Positions 54,289-64,000 of a stretch of 64,000 bases of DNA are shown here, one piece after another (position 1 is the stretch's first letter; each line of letters begins with the position of its first letter). Origin of the DNA: Bradyrhizobium sp. Ash2021. GTDB lineage: Bacteria > Pseudomonadota > Alphaproteobacteria > Rhizobiales > Xanthobacteraceae. The DNA is taken from positions 248,001-312,000 of the forward strand of contig NZ_CP100604.1 in assembly GCF_031202265.1 (NCBI RefSeq), in the 5' to 3' direction. A program made the translations under genes and the position numbers. The notes beneath the pieces were generated by a model. That model saw only the letters and a program-made list of their open reading frames with translations. It ran no database searches and was not told the DNA's origin.

Positions 54289-55632
54289 TCAGGATTTAAC
54301 CAATCGCGCCGCGTAAAATCCATCCAGCCCGCCGAGCCGTGGGTCGGCGTGGGGCAAATGGCAGGGCAGGGTGCGCAGGTCGCCGTCCGGCGTGATGATT
54401 TCGGTCAGGCCCGCGATCTCGCCGGCCTCGATCGGCGCGCGGCGCACCGAAGGCTCGGTGGCCAGCAGCGCCGCGACCGCCTGCTCGCCTTCTTCCGGCT
54501 CCAGCGAACAGGTGCAATAGACCAGCGTTCCGCCCGGCTTGAGCAGCGTCACGGCCTTCTGCAGCAGTCGTTTTTGCAAGGCCGTCAGCACCGCGATGTC
54601 GGTCTCCTGCCGCAGCCAGGCCACGTCGGGATGGCGGCGGATGGTGCCGGTCGAGGTGCAGGGCGCGTCGATCAGGATGCCGTCGAAACCGCCCTGGCTC
54701 GGCCACTCGGCCGCATCGGTCACGACCGTCTCGGCTTGCAGCGAAAGCCGCGTAAAATTGTCGCGCAGGCGCGCCATCCGCGCCGGCGAACGGTCGACCG
54801 CAACGACGCGGGCGCCGCCGAGCGCCAACTGCGCGGTTTTGCCGCCGGGCGCGGCGCAGAGGTCGACGATGGTCCTGCCGCTGACGTCGCCGAACAACCG
54901 CGCCGGCAACGCGGCGGCGGCGTCCTGCACCCACCAGTGCCCCTCGGTGAAGCCCGGCAGCATCGTCACCGATCCCTGCAGCAAGGTGCGCACGGTTCCA
55001 GTCGACAGCGTTTCGCCGTGCAGGCGGGTTGCCCATTGCGGCGGGTCGGATTTCACGGTGATGTCGAGCGACGGCTCATGGCCGATCGCGAGCGCCATCT
55101 CGCGCGCGGTGGCCTCGCCATAATGCGCGATCCAGCGCGCCAATAGCCAGGGCGGAATATCCAGCGTCTGCGCCTTGATCTCGTCGATCAGCGGTTGCCC
55201 CTCGCGCGCGCAACGGCGCAGCACCGCGTTGACGAGCCCGGCATATTTGGCGGCCCTGCGGTCCGATTGCACCAGCCGCACCGAGAGATCGACGGCGGCA
55301 TGATCGGGCACATCCATCCAGAGAATCTGCGCAGCCCCGATCAGAAGCGCGCTCTGCGCGCGCGGCGCGTCGGTCGGGATGCCGCGGTCGAGCAGCCGTG
55401 ACAGGACGTGACCCAGCGTGCCGAGCCGCCGCAGGATCGTCGCCACCAGACGCCGCATCAGCGCGCGGTCGCGATCGGCCAGCGACTTCAGGCCGGGATG
55501 GGCGCCGGTGCCATCGAGCTGATCGTCGAGGGTGCGGTGTTTGTGCAGCACGCCGTCGAGAATGTCGGCGGCGATCCGTCGCGCCGCGAGGCCGGGCACT
55601 TCGGCAGGAACTGCAAATCTTGAAGGAGGCAT
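54289..55632 (-). CDS. rsmB: RsmB-type 16S rRNA cytosine-C5 methyltransferase
   Basis: A NusB-like N-terminal domain (residues about 10-140) is followed by an NOP2/Sun methyltransferase domain. The SAM-binding region is VDLCAAPGGKTAQLAL, the catalytic cysteines are in DAPCTSTGTIRRHPD and VYCTCSLEPEEGE. E. coli RsmB methylates C967 of 16S rRNA. The 447-residue length fits, with ATG at 55632 after GGAGG-like bases. It precedes the heparinase gene on the same strand. Confidence 0.93.
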   Translation of the reverse strand: MPPSRFAVPAEVPGLAARRIAADILDGVLHKHRTLDDQLDGTGAHPGLKSLADRDRALMRRLVATILRRLGTLGHVLSRLLDRGIPTDAPRAQSALLIGAAQILWMDVPDHAAVDLSVRLVQSDRRAAKYAGLVNAVLRRCAREGQPLIDEIKAQTLDIPPWLLARWIAHYGEATAREMALAIGHEPSLDITVKSDPPQWATRLHGETLSTGTVRTLLQGSVTMLPGFTEGHWWVQDAAAALPARLFGDVSGRTIVDLCAAPGGKTAQLALGGARVVAVDRSPARMARLRDNFTRLSLQAETVVTDAAEWPSQGGFDGILIDAPCTSTGTIRRHPDVAWLRQETDIAVLTALQKRLLQKAVTLLKPGGTLVYCTCSLEPEEGEQAVAALLATEPSVRRAPIEAGEIAGLTEIITPDGDLRTLPCHLPHADPRLGGLDGFYAARLVKS

Positions 55633-55808
55633 GACGCGGGAATATCTCGGAAGGTGCTGAGCAGGGTTTCGGCGCATGCCATTGAAATGAAAAACAGCTT
55701 TGGCATGCGAATATGCCAAATGTAAGAATCGCCCCGACTATTTCACGATTGTGATGTGATCTCGGCGCTCCTGGTTGAGATAGACATTATGCTGCCGGAA
55801 AGTTTGAG

Positions 55809-56015
55809 ATGACCGACGATCCCTCCTCATCTCCCGCCGTGGAACGCAAGCCGCTGACGCCGGCAGCGCAGCGCGCACTCGCCGAGGCCGAAGCGCGGCG
55901 CAAGGCCGCCGAGGCAAATGCAAAACCTCAGCCGAAGGAGTTTCAGGGTCCAAACGGCCCGGAGCCGACCCGCTATGGCGATTGGGAGCGAAAAGGCATC
56001 ACCTCGGATTTTTGA
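55809..56015 (+). CDS. SDHAF4/DUF1674-like succinate dehydrogenase assembly factor
   Basis: A 68-residue protein ending in the conserved FQGPNGPEPTRYGDWERKG and ITSDF, the hallmark of DUF1674 (SDHAF4). In mitochondria this factor protects flavinated SdhA before assembly. The N-terminal part is charged and alanine-rich. No sdh genes are nearby. The start ATG at 55809 is clear. Confidence 0.88.
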   Translation: MTDDPSSSPAVERKPLTPAAQRALAEAEARRKAAEANAKPQPKEFQGPNGPEPTRYGDWERKGITSDF

Positions 56016-56064
56016 GTGCGAATCGGTCCTTGCCGCCGGCGCGACTCAGTTCTAGTCTGGGAAT

Positions 56065-56655
56065 ATGTCCCCATATGAGAGAATAAATACTCATCGACCG
56101 CCCCTGACCCGGGGACCCTGGCGGCGCCGGTTTTCGGCAGCCCTGCGCTGGCTGTTCATGCTCGGCGTCGCGGCGGGGACCATGCTGCCGGTGCGGCGCT
56201 GGATCCATTTACCGGTCCCGCATTCGGCCAATGGCCTACCCGGGCAGGATTCCGAAATAATCTGGCGGCGTGCCGGCAATCCGGATGTCCGCCACCCCGT
56301 CGATGTGATCCGGACCATCGATGGCGATACGTTCGAGGCGCGGGTGCATGTGGGGCCCGGTCTCGACCTGACCACGCGGGTCCGCTTACGCGGCATCGAC
56401 GCGCCGGAGCTGAAAGCGGCCTGTCCGCAGGAATTGCAAATGGCCGAGGCCGCGAGCGATGCCCTGCGCGGCCTGCTCGGCGACGGCGAGGTCACGATTT
56501 TCAATATCGGTCCGGACAAATATCAGGGCCGTGTCGTTGCCGATGTCGCCACCAGAAGGACCGGGAATGTTTCAGCCGCGCTGCTGGCTGCCGGTCATGC
56601 CCGCAGCTACACCGGCGGCCGCCGCAGCGGCTGGTGCGCGAACGCTGGCCGGTAA
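56065..56655 (+). CDS. Thermonuclease (SNase)-like membrane-anchored or secreted protein
   Basis: A 196-residue protein with one N-terminal hydrophobic segment near residues 29-43 and a staphylococcal-nuclease OB-fold. The catalytic-site segments VIRTIDGDTFEARVHV and RVRLRGIDAPELK are present, with the first conserved Asp and Arg. A later catalytic arginine appears in DKYQGRVVADV. It may degrade nucleic acid in the periplasm; that is inferred. A strong terminator follows it. Confidence 0.8.
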   Translation: MSPYERINTHRPPLTRGPWRRRFSAALRWLFMLGVAAGTMLPVRRWIHLPVPHSANGLPGQDSEIIWRRAGNPDVRHPVDVIRTIDGDTFEARVHVGPGLDLTTRVRLRGIDAPELKAACPQELQMAEAASDALRGLLGDGEVTIFNIGPDKYQGRVVADVATRRTGNVSAALLAAGHARSYTGGRRSGWCANAGR

Positions 56656-56658
56656 AAA

Positions 56659-56688
56659 TAAAAAGCCGCACGGAAGTGCGGCTTTTTA
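56659..56688. terminator. Bidirectional intrinsic terminator
   Basis: A 12-base stem AAAAAGCCGCAC and GTGCGGCTTTTT with a GGAA loop. It is flanked by A-runs and T-runs on both sides, so it can terminate the thermonuclease-like gene on the plus strand and the L,D-transpeptidase gene on the minus strand. Confidence 0.92.
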
Positions 56689-56707
56689 TTTTCCCGATCT
56701 TTTCGGA

Positions 56708-57220
56708 TCAGCGCGTGACCGTCACGGTCGTGCCGACCGAGACGCGCTGATAGAGGTCGGTGATGTCGTCGTTCAGCATGCGGATGCAGCCGTACGACAC
56801 GAAGCCGCCGACCGAGCCCGGCATGTTGGTGCCGTGGATGGCGTATTCGCCACCGGCGAGTGTCATGGCGGCGACTCCCATCGGGTTGCGCGGCGATCCG
56901 CCGGGGATCACGTCCGGCATGTTCGGCTTGTCGTGCTTGACTTCGCGCGGCGGCGACCAGGCCGGGTTGCGGTATTTGCCGTCGATCTGGGTGGTGCCGG
57001 CCCACTGCTTGCCGGACTTGCCGACGCCGACCGGGTACCGCATGGCGTGGCCGGAATCGAGAATGAGATAAAGCCTGCGCTCGTTGGTCTTCACCACGAT
57101 CGTGCCTGGCGTGTAATCGCCGTGAACGCCGACCATTTCCGGCCGCGCTTCGGCCGCCTGCGACATCAACGCAGCAGCCCCGATGGTGGCAGCCAACGCC
57201 ACCGCAATCCTCATCGACAT
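56708..57220 (-). CDS. L,D-transpeptidase (ErfK/YbiS-type)
   Basis: A 170-residue periplasmic YkuD-domain enzyme with a signal peptide ending near AAEA. The catalytic motif is HGTNMPGSVGGFVSYGCIRM, with the nucleophilic cysteine in YGCIR. It forms 3-3 cross-links in peptidoglycan or anchors lipoproteins. It converges on the strong terminator with the thermonuclease-like gene. Unlike the YkuD protein at 11288, this one has a clear export signal. Confidence 0.93.
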   Translation of the reverse strand: MSMRIAVALAATIGAAALMSQAAEARPEMVGVHGDYTPGTIVVKTNERRLYLILDSGHAMRYPVGVGKSGKQWAGTTQIDGKYRNPAWSPPREVKHDKPNMPDVIPGGSPRNPMGVAAMTLAGGEYAIHGTNMPGSVGGFVSYGCIRMLNDDITDLYQRVSVGTTVTVTR

Positions 57221-57639
57221 CAGTCTCTCCAGTTTCCCAACCGCCCGTCTCGGGGGCTCTCAAATTTCACGCAAACCCAAAGGAAATGCCGGTTTGCCGT
57301 CTCACCCGCGCAATATTAACCGCGTGTATTAACCGGGTTGTTTCGACACCCGGTCCGAGACTCGTTTCGATGGGAGCAGGAGAGGAAATGTTCGAATTAA
57401 AGTAAATGACTTGAAAACAACACTCGTCGGGAAACGTGCATGCCGATGGCCGATGTCCTGACGATTGTGTGAGGTCTCAAAGCTGGAAGAGGCCGGCGGC
57501 AGGAGCAGGACTCCCGCCGCGCGGCGATCGATTCAACCCGGACGGGCGCTGCCCAGCCTTTTATTTTGACGCGTTTTCTTTACGCGAACCGGTGTCTGCC
57601 CCGGATCAAGTCCGGGGCAGGCTTTCGCTCGAAAACGCT
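57221..57639. other. Intergenic stretch with a GACGCGTTTTCTT-type repeat
   Basis: No gene is supported here. 57568-57639 holds a GACGCGTTTTCTT repeat ending TCGCTCGAAAACGCT, but with a hairpin (CTGCCCCGGATCAAGTCCGG and GGCAG) inserted in the middle compared with the copies at 20298 and 25497. The rest holds AT-poor sequence with no clear signal, except ATTAACCGCGTGTATTAACC near 57316, a short direct repeat. Confidence 0.65.
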
Positions 57640-59301
57640 CTATCCAAGCGTTGCCACCAGCTGCTTCACGTTGGGCACGCCGAGGCCGGTCACCATGTCG
57701 TACCCGCGGCCGGCATTGAAAGCGCCGTTGCTGCCATCGGTGACGTCGCGGAAATTGGCGCTGCCCGATAATTTGTAGATCTGCGGAGGCAGGAAGGTGA
57801 GCGCCGGCTTGCCGGTGCTGGCCCGCGCTTCGTTGATCAAGGCGCAGAATCCGGCCCACACCGGCGTACTCCAGCTCGTTCCGCCGATCTGCCTGCGAAC
57901 GCCGTGCAGGATCACGCCGGCTCCGGTATTCGGATCGGCGGCAAGGCTGACGTCCGGCACCAGGCGTTCGTTGCCATTAGGCACGCCCGCTCCCTGTTGC
58001 CAGGGCTGACGGGTGAAGACACCGCTGCGTCCGCCACCGCTGCCGACCCAGGCCGTTTCGCTGTCGACGCTGCCGTCGGGCGCCAGGTTGAGGGTGGTGC
58101 CTCCGACGGCGATCACGTTGATGTCGGAAGATTCATATTCGACCTGGGTGGGGCCGCCCGAACTGTGCCCGGTGACGTCGGGATTCGAACCGGCATCGCC
58201 GCTGGCGACGAAGACATTGACCCCGGACGCCGCCAATCGCAGGAATTTTTGCGATTGAGCCTTGATCTCGTCGGGGGCCATGAATGTTTCGCCCAAGCCC
58301 AGGCTGATCGAGAGCTGGCGCATCCCGGGTTCGGTGGCGAGGTCGGTAATGATGCGGTCAAGCGCGCTGTCGAGATCGGCGAATGACAGTGTGCCGCTGG
58401 CATAGATCTTGATCTTGGCCCCTGGCGCGATGCCCGAGGTCCACTGCGCATCGAGGGTTTCCTCGCCTTCCTGCGGCGGCATGCTGACGCCGTTGACGTT
58501 GATCATCTCGATTTGCTTGATGGTCGTCTTCAGTCCGTTCAGCTTCCAGAACGCCTTCAGGTCCGCAGCCGTCGGAAACGTATCGATCAGGATCGCGATG
58601 GTCTGGCCCTTGCCGGTGACCGAAAGCCCGTCGGCGTTATAGGCCCTCAATATTTCCGATACGAGATATCCGTCCTGAACGGAGGCGGTTGCGGCAGGGG
58701 CCGCGGCCTTGGCTTTGCCTCCGGTCTTGGCAGTCTTCTTGGTCGCGCCGCGTTTGGTGTGGCGAAGCGGCGCGGTCACGCCGCTTTGCGGGGTGCAGAT
58801 GCGGAATTGTTTGTGCGCGCGCCGGAACGGCTGCAGCCCGACGATCGCGCTGACGTTCTTTCCGACATCCGCTGGCAGGCTGGGGGCGTTTTGCGCCGCC
58901 GTGTAGGTGATGCCGTCCTTGGTGACGCGCACCATGTTGACGTTGAGGCTCTTCTGGATCTGGTCGACCGTGCCATGCGCGTAAAGGCTGGTTCGGTCCG
59001 CAGAAATCTTGTCGACCTTGAAGCCCTCGGATTTCAACCAGGAGGCAAGGGCCTTTGCGTCGGCAGGGTCGGCCGAGAAATTCCTGGCGATGTCTTGCGG
59101 CGACGCCACTTTCCCCTCCGCAACCATCTGCTGCAGCTTGGCTTGTGCATCGGCGGGGATCGCGAGCGAAAAAACGACCTTCATCTGCTCTGTTTTATTC
59201 TCGGGCCTGGCGGCGGCCACCATGAGACCAAGATGGGTGGGGCCTTCTGCAGCTGGGAGCGGAGTAACGCTGTCTGAAAAAACTTTTCGGCCGTCGGCCA
59301 T
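57640..59301 (-). CDS. S53 (sedolisin/kumamolisin) family serine-carboxyl peptidase
   Basis: A 553-residue protease precursor. Residues about 40-190 form the pro-kumamolisin activation domain, followed by a basic alanine-lysine linker near 195-235 and the catalytic domain. The catalytic residues are E280 and D284 (EETLDAQW), D369 (SGDAGS) and S476 (GGTSWSTP), with the C-terminal calcium-site region FRDVTDGSNGAFNAGRGYD. No classical signal peptide is present, so export, if any, uses another route. ATG at 59301 has GGAGAATT upstream. Confidence 0.93.
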   Translation of the reverse strand: MADGRKVFSDSVTPLPAAEGPTHLGLMVAAARPENKTEQMKVVFSLAIPADAQAKLQQMVAEGKVASPQDIARNFSADPADAKALASWLKSEGFKVDKISADRTSLYAHGTVDQIQKSLNVNMVRVTKDGITYTAAQNAPSLPADVGKNVSAIVGLQPFRRAHKQFRICTPQSGVTAPLRHTKRGATKKTAKTGGKAKAAAPAATASVQDGYLVSEILRAYNADGLSVTGKGQTIAILIDTFPTAADLKAFWKLNGLKTTIKQIEMINVNGVSMPPQEGEETLDAQWTSGIAPGAKIKIYASGTLSFADLDSALDRIITDLATEPGMRQLSISLGLGETFMAPDEIKAQSQKFLRLAASGVNVFVASGDAGSNPDVTGHSSGGPTQVEYESSDINVIAVGGTTLNLAPDGSVDSETAWVGSGGGRSGVFTRQPWQQGAGVPNGNERLVPDVSLAADPNTGAGVILHGVRRQIGGTSWSTPVWAGFCALINEARASTGKPALTFLPPQIYKLSGSANFRDVTDGSNGAFNAGRGYDMVTGLGVPNVKQLVATLG

Positions 59302-59661
59302 GATAATTCTCCTCTGGGTTGGGGCAGGAGACAGCCGAATAATACAACGCGAGATTGCGCGAAACAATCGCTAACGCGGGTTGTGCCTCGTCCGACGCTG
59401 CAACTAATCGACGCGGGCGAGCATCATCGATGCGACTGGAACCGGTGTCGCCGACAGCCGAGCAGCATACCGCACACTATTTTTTGTCAGGGCCCGCCAC
59501 AGGTCACGTCGAGCGGGGGCGAACGCCGCGGCACGATAATGCCGCGGCGCTGAGACGGTCAGGCGCTCACATGCACCCTCACGGCAGAAAGCCGTGCGGC
59601 CGGAAGCGCGTCCAACAGAAAACGGGATCTCGGTTTTGATGCGATTGGAACCGATCGGGCT
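59302..59661. other. Intergenic region between the S53 peptidase and acs
   Basis: No gene is supported in this 360-bp stretch. It contains a 10-base hairpin CGCCGCGGCA (59524-59533) with TGCCGCGGCG (59540-59549), a possible terminator or stabilising element for acs, which ends here on the minus strand. Confidence 0.5.
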
Positions 59662-61614
<1,953 letters not shown>

Positions 61615-61988
61615 CGGTCCCCTCCACTCGTTGCGGCGCCGAACCAGCGACGACCGCAAGCCGTTTTGATCGTTACGGCGATTATGCGTCGCCGGGCGAT
61701 CCCCGGACAAGGCGGAAACGTCTCCGACCTTGGTCCGGGCGACCCTTCCAGTCCCGGTTTCACCTGACCCCGGCAATCACGATCGCGTTTTGACCCACCT
61801 CAAAAATCAACGTTATCGAGCGGATGGCTCCCATGACCGGTATCTAATAACCGTTACTAGTCGAATCGTGACTCGCAATGACGCCGGTTACCCCCTAAAT
61901 GGCGATCCCGGGGCCCGGCGGCCCTCCGGAACCAAGCCACAACAACAGGCATTACCGGACGAACAGGCGGAGCAAGGCGTCAACGAGC

Positions 61989-63134
61989 ATGATGGATCAG
62001 CTGAATTTCGAGGCTACGCGGCCCGATTCCGCCGATCCTGCCGTGGCTCTGGCGGACGCGCTTGGCCAACTGCCCAAGGCCTCCGCAACCAAGTCCCAGA
62101 TCGCCGCCAAGACGTCGGTCGAGGCGCTGGCCAGCGAACACGGCCTCACGCTCGGTGACCAGAACGAACTCACCATCCGCCGCATCAAGCGCGGAAAGAG
62201 CTATTCATTCATTCGGGCCAACGGCACCCCGATCCGTCACGTCGGCACCATCCGCCGCCTGAACTCGATGGCGGTTCCGCCGGCCTATAAGAACGTGCGC
62301 TATTCGCCGGATCCCAATTCGCATCTGCAGGCGGTCGGCCTCGATGCCGCGGGCCGGCTGCAATACCGCTATCACGCCGATTGGGAAAAGGTCCGCGAGC
62401 ACCGCAAGGCACATCGCCTGGCCAAGCTGGTCGCGGCGCTGCCGAAAATCCGCCGTAACGTCTCGATGCATCTGTCGGGCGACCAGCCGACGCGGGAATT
62501 CGCGCTGTCGGCCGTAATCGAACTGATCGCCCGCACCGCGATCCGGCCGGGCAATGAATCCTACGCCCGTCTCAACGGCACCCGCGGCGCCACCACGCTT
62601 TTGAAGTCCAACGTCACGCTGGAAGACGACAGCCTCGTGCTGACCTTCAAGGCCAAGGGCGGCAAGGCCGTGCGCAAGGAATGCGACGCGGCCAAGCTCG
62701 TGCGCGCCATCGGTATCCTGCGCAGCGTGCCGGGCAAGCGGATGTTCCAGTATCGCGATAATTCCGGAACCGTTCGCGCGGTAAGCACCACGACGGTGAA
62801 CGGGTTCCTGCGCGAGATCGCCGGCATCAAGATTTCGCTGAAGGACTTCCGCACCCTGATGGCGTCCGCGGTGGTGCTGGAGTCGTTGTCGCGGATTTCG
62901 CCCGCGGCCAGCGCCCGCGGCCGCAAGAAGCAGGTGCTGGACGCCGTTCGCGCCGCAGCGGATGAGCTGTCGAATACGCCCGCGATCTGCCGCAAGAGCT
63001 ACGTCCACGACACCATCGTCACCGCCTTCGAGGACGGCATCCTCGAGCGTTTTGCGGCGACGATGAAGGGCTACCGTTCGCAGTCGAAGCGCGAGGCGCT
63101 GTTGGCGCAGGTCGTGACGGCGGCGGCGGCGTAA
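61989..63134 (+). CDS. Type IB DNA topoisomerase (poxvirus-like bacterial form)
   Basis: A 381-residue enzyme that relaxes supercoils through a 3'-phosphotyrosine. The N-terminal domain has TIRRIKRGKSYSFIRANG and AVPPAYKNVRYSPDPNSHLQAVG, the catalytic domain has IRPGNESYARLNGTRGATTL and TFKAKGGKAVRKE, and the catalytic tyrosine lies in CRKSYVHDTI. Such bacterial enzymes are common in alphaproteobacteria. ATG at 61989 is used; the next ATG is one codon downstream. It is divergent from acs. Confidence 0.93.
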   Translation: MMDQLNFEATRPDSADPAVALADALGQLPKASATKSQIAAKTSVEALASEHGLTLGDQNELTIRRIKRGKSYSFIRANGTPIRHVGTIRRLNSMAVPPAYKNVRYSPDPNSHLQAVGLDAAGRLQYRYHADWEKVREHRKAHRLAKLVAALPKIRRNVSMHLSGDQPTREFALSAVIELIARTAIRPGNESYARLNGTRGATTLLKSNVTLEDDSLVLTFKAKGGKAVRKECDAAKLVRAIGILRSVPGKRMFQYRDNSGTVRAVSTTTVNGFLREIAGIKISLKDFRTLMASAVVLESLSRISPAASARGRKKQVLDAVRAAADELSNTPAICRKSYVHDTIVTAFEDGILERFAATMKGYRSQSKREALLAQVVTAAAA

Positions 63135-63145
63135 CAGACTTCCTC

Positions 63146-63264
63146 CGTCATTGCGAGGAGCGCTTGCGACGAAGCAATCCAGTCCTCGCTTCGTGCCAAG
63201 TTGGATTGCTTCGCGGAGCCTGTCATCGGGTGCGCGTTCGCGCGACCCGGTGGCTTGCAATGAC
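63146..63264. repeat. CGTCATTGCGAGGAGC-type palindromic repeat
   Basis: From CCGTCATTGCGAGGAGC to TTGCAATGACA, with internal GAAGCAATCCA and TGGATTGCTTC. It occupies the gap between the topoisomerase and the EVE gene. It closely resembles the copy at 10365-10484. Confidence 0.88.
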
Positions 63265-63266
63265 AG

Positions 63267-63686
63267 TTACAATCCACCCATCTTGCAGACCATCTTCCAT
63301 TCGTCCGCCGTCACCGGCTGCACCGACAGCCGCGAATATTTCACCAGCGCCATGGCGGCGAGCTTCTTGTCGGCCTTGATTGCGGCCATCGTCACTGGCG
63401 TCTTCAGCGGCTTGTCGGCCTTGATGTCGACGCAGACGAATTTGCCGGTCTTGTCGGTCGGATCGGGATAGGCCTCCTTGATGATCTCGGCGATCCCGAC
63501 GATCTCCTTGCCTTCGTTGGAGTGATAGAAGAAGGCGCGGTCGCCCTTCTTCATGTTCACGAGATTCTGCCGGGCGGTGAAATTGCGCACCCCGGTCCAG
63601 GCCTCGCCCTTGGCGCCCTTTGCAACCTGCTGGTCCCACGACCAGGTCGACGGTTCGGATTTCACCAGCCAGTACGCCATCGTCAC
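63267..63686 (-). CDS. EVE-domain protein
   Basis: A 139-residue EVE-fold protein with [16 protein letters not shown] at the start, [25 protein letters not shown] in the middle and [15 protein letters not shown] at the end. EVE domains bind modified bases in DNA or RNA. The GTG at 63686 overlaps the gpsA stop as GTGA, so translation may be coupled; an ATG two codons downstream is the alternative start. Confidence 0.9.
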   Translation of the reverse strand: MTMAYWLVKSEPSTWSWDQQVAKGAKGEAWTGVRNFTARQNLVNMKKGDRAFFYHSNEGKEIVGIAEIIKEAYPDPTDKTGKFVCVDIKADKPLKTPVTMAAIKADKKLAAMALVKYSRLSVQPVTADEWKMVCKMGGL

Positions 63687-64000
63687 TCCTCCGCCTTGAA
63701 CGGCCGCGTCAGCAGGCCTTCGATCGCGGCGTCGATCGTTATCTTCCCGCTCAAGATCGCCGCCACCGCATTTGATACCGGCATATCGACATCTTGCGAA
63801 GCCGCCAGTTCGACCAGTACGGGTGCGGTGAATTCACCCTCCGCGAGTCTCCCGGGCGCCGGCCGTTCGCCGCGCCCGAGCGCGATGCCGAGCGCAAAGT
63901 TGCGCGATTGCGGACTGGAGCAGGTCAGGATCAGGTCGCCCAACCCCGATAGTCCCATCAGCGTCTCGCCGCGGGCGCCGCAGGCGCGCCCAAGCCGGGC
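63683..64000 (-). CDS. gpsA: Glycerol-3-phosphate dehydrogenase GpsA (C-terminal part, runs off window)
   Basis: The visible 105 C-terminal residues carry [24 protein letters not shown], the signature region of NAD(P)-dependent GpsA, which makes glycerol 3-phosphate for phospholipids. The N-terminal Rossmann domain lies beyond position 64000. The gene precedes the EVE gene on the same strand and overlaps it by four bases. Confidence 0.93.
   Translation of the reverse strand, partial: ARLGRACGARGETLMGLSGLGDLILTCSSPQSRNFALGIALGRGERPAPGRLAEGEFTAPVLVELAASQDVDMPVSNAVAAILSGKITIDAAIEGLLTRPFKAEE

Overview
The window is a GC-rich, gene-dense alphaproteobacterial chromosome segment. Gene content and order (parA-parB facing an operon of leuS, lptE and holA; two glnK-amtB pairs; purH, heparinase-like gene and rsmB; gpsA with an EVE gene) and many interspersed palindromic repeats point to Bradyrhizobium or a close Nitrobacteraceae relative. 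This assignment rests on recognition of protein families and repeats; no database search was possible.

Layout. 1-6.5 kb: the 3' part of parA, then parB, facing leuS-lptE-holA. 6.7-14 kb: two diguanylate cyclases, a YggS-type PLP protein, a FAH-family hydratase, a YkuD protein, an OmpR-type response regulator, a cyclic-nucleotide-domain protein and exonuclease III. 14-18.8 kb: a LolA-like carrier protein, the FtsK translocase and an aminotransferase. 18.9-19.7 kb: no convincing gene, but a block with several inverted repeats, flanked by palindromic repeats. 19.8-28 kb: a GFA protein, two glnK-amtB modules, a GYF-domain membrane protein, tesB, a UbiH-type hydroxylase and a Trm112-like protein. 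28-37 kb: a TetR regulator divergent from a small membrane protein, an ArsR-SRPBCC-cytochrome b561 operon, a Lon-domain protein, a thioredoxin/TPR protein, tRNA-Gly(GCC), a short epimerase, a sorbosone-dehydrogenase-like protein and a dihaem cytochrome c. 37.3-38.9 kb: an IS701-family insertion sequence. 39-49 kb: panE, two SDRs, a DsbA-fold isomerase, a DUF2239 protein, a GST, two MFS transporters and ggt. 49-50.6 kb: an IS1182-family insertion sequence. 50.7-64 kb: purH, a heparinase II/III-like protein, rsmB, an SDHAF4-like factor, a thermonuclease-like protein, an L,D-transpeptidase, an S53 peptidase, acs, topoisomerase IB, an EVE protein and the 3' part of gpsA.

Working together: parAB and ftsK serve chromosome segregation, glnK-amtB controls ammonium uptake, and acs and tesB act on acyl-CoA metabolism. 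Several accessory genes carry visible control sites: paired TetR-type palindromes at 28.8 kb, an ArsR-type palindrome at 31.3 kb, paired dyads at 42.4 kb and a sigma-54-like promoter at 22.4 kb.

I did not find a convincing new defence or biosynthetic system. The least explained features are the 650-bp inverted-repeat block at 19.0-19.7 kb, an in-frame palindromic repeat inside leuS, and two unrelated insertion sequences that both appear to have landed inside palindromic repeats.
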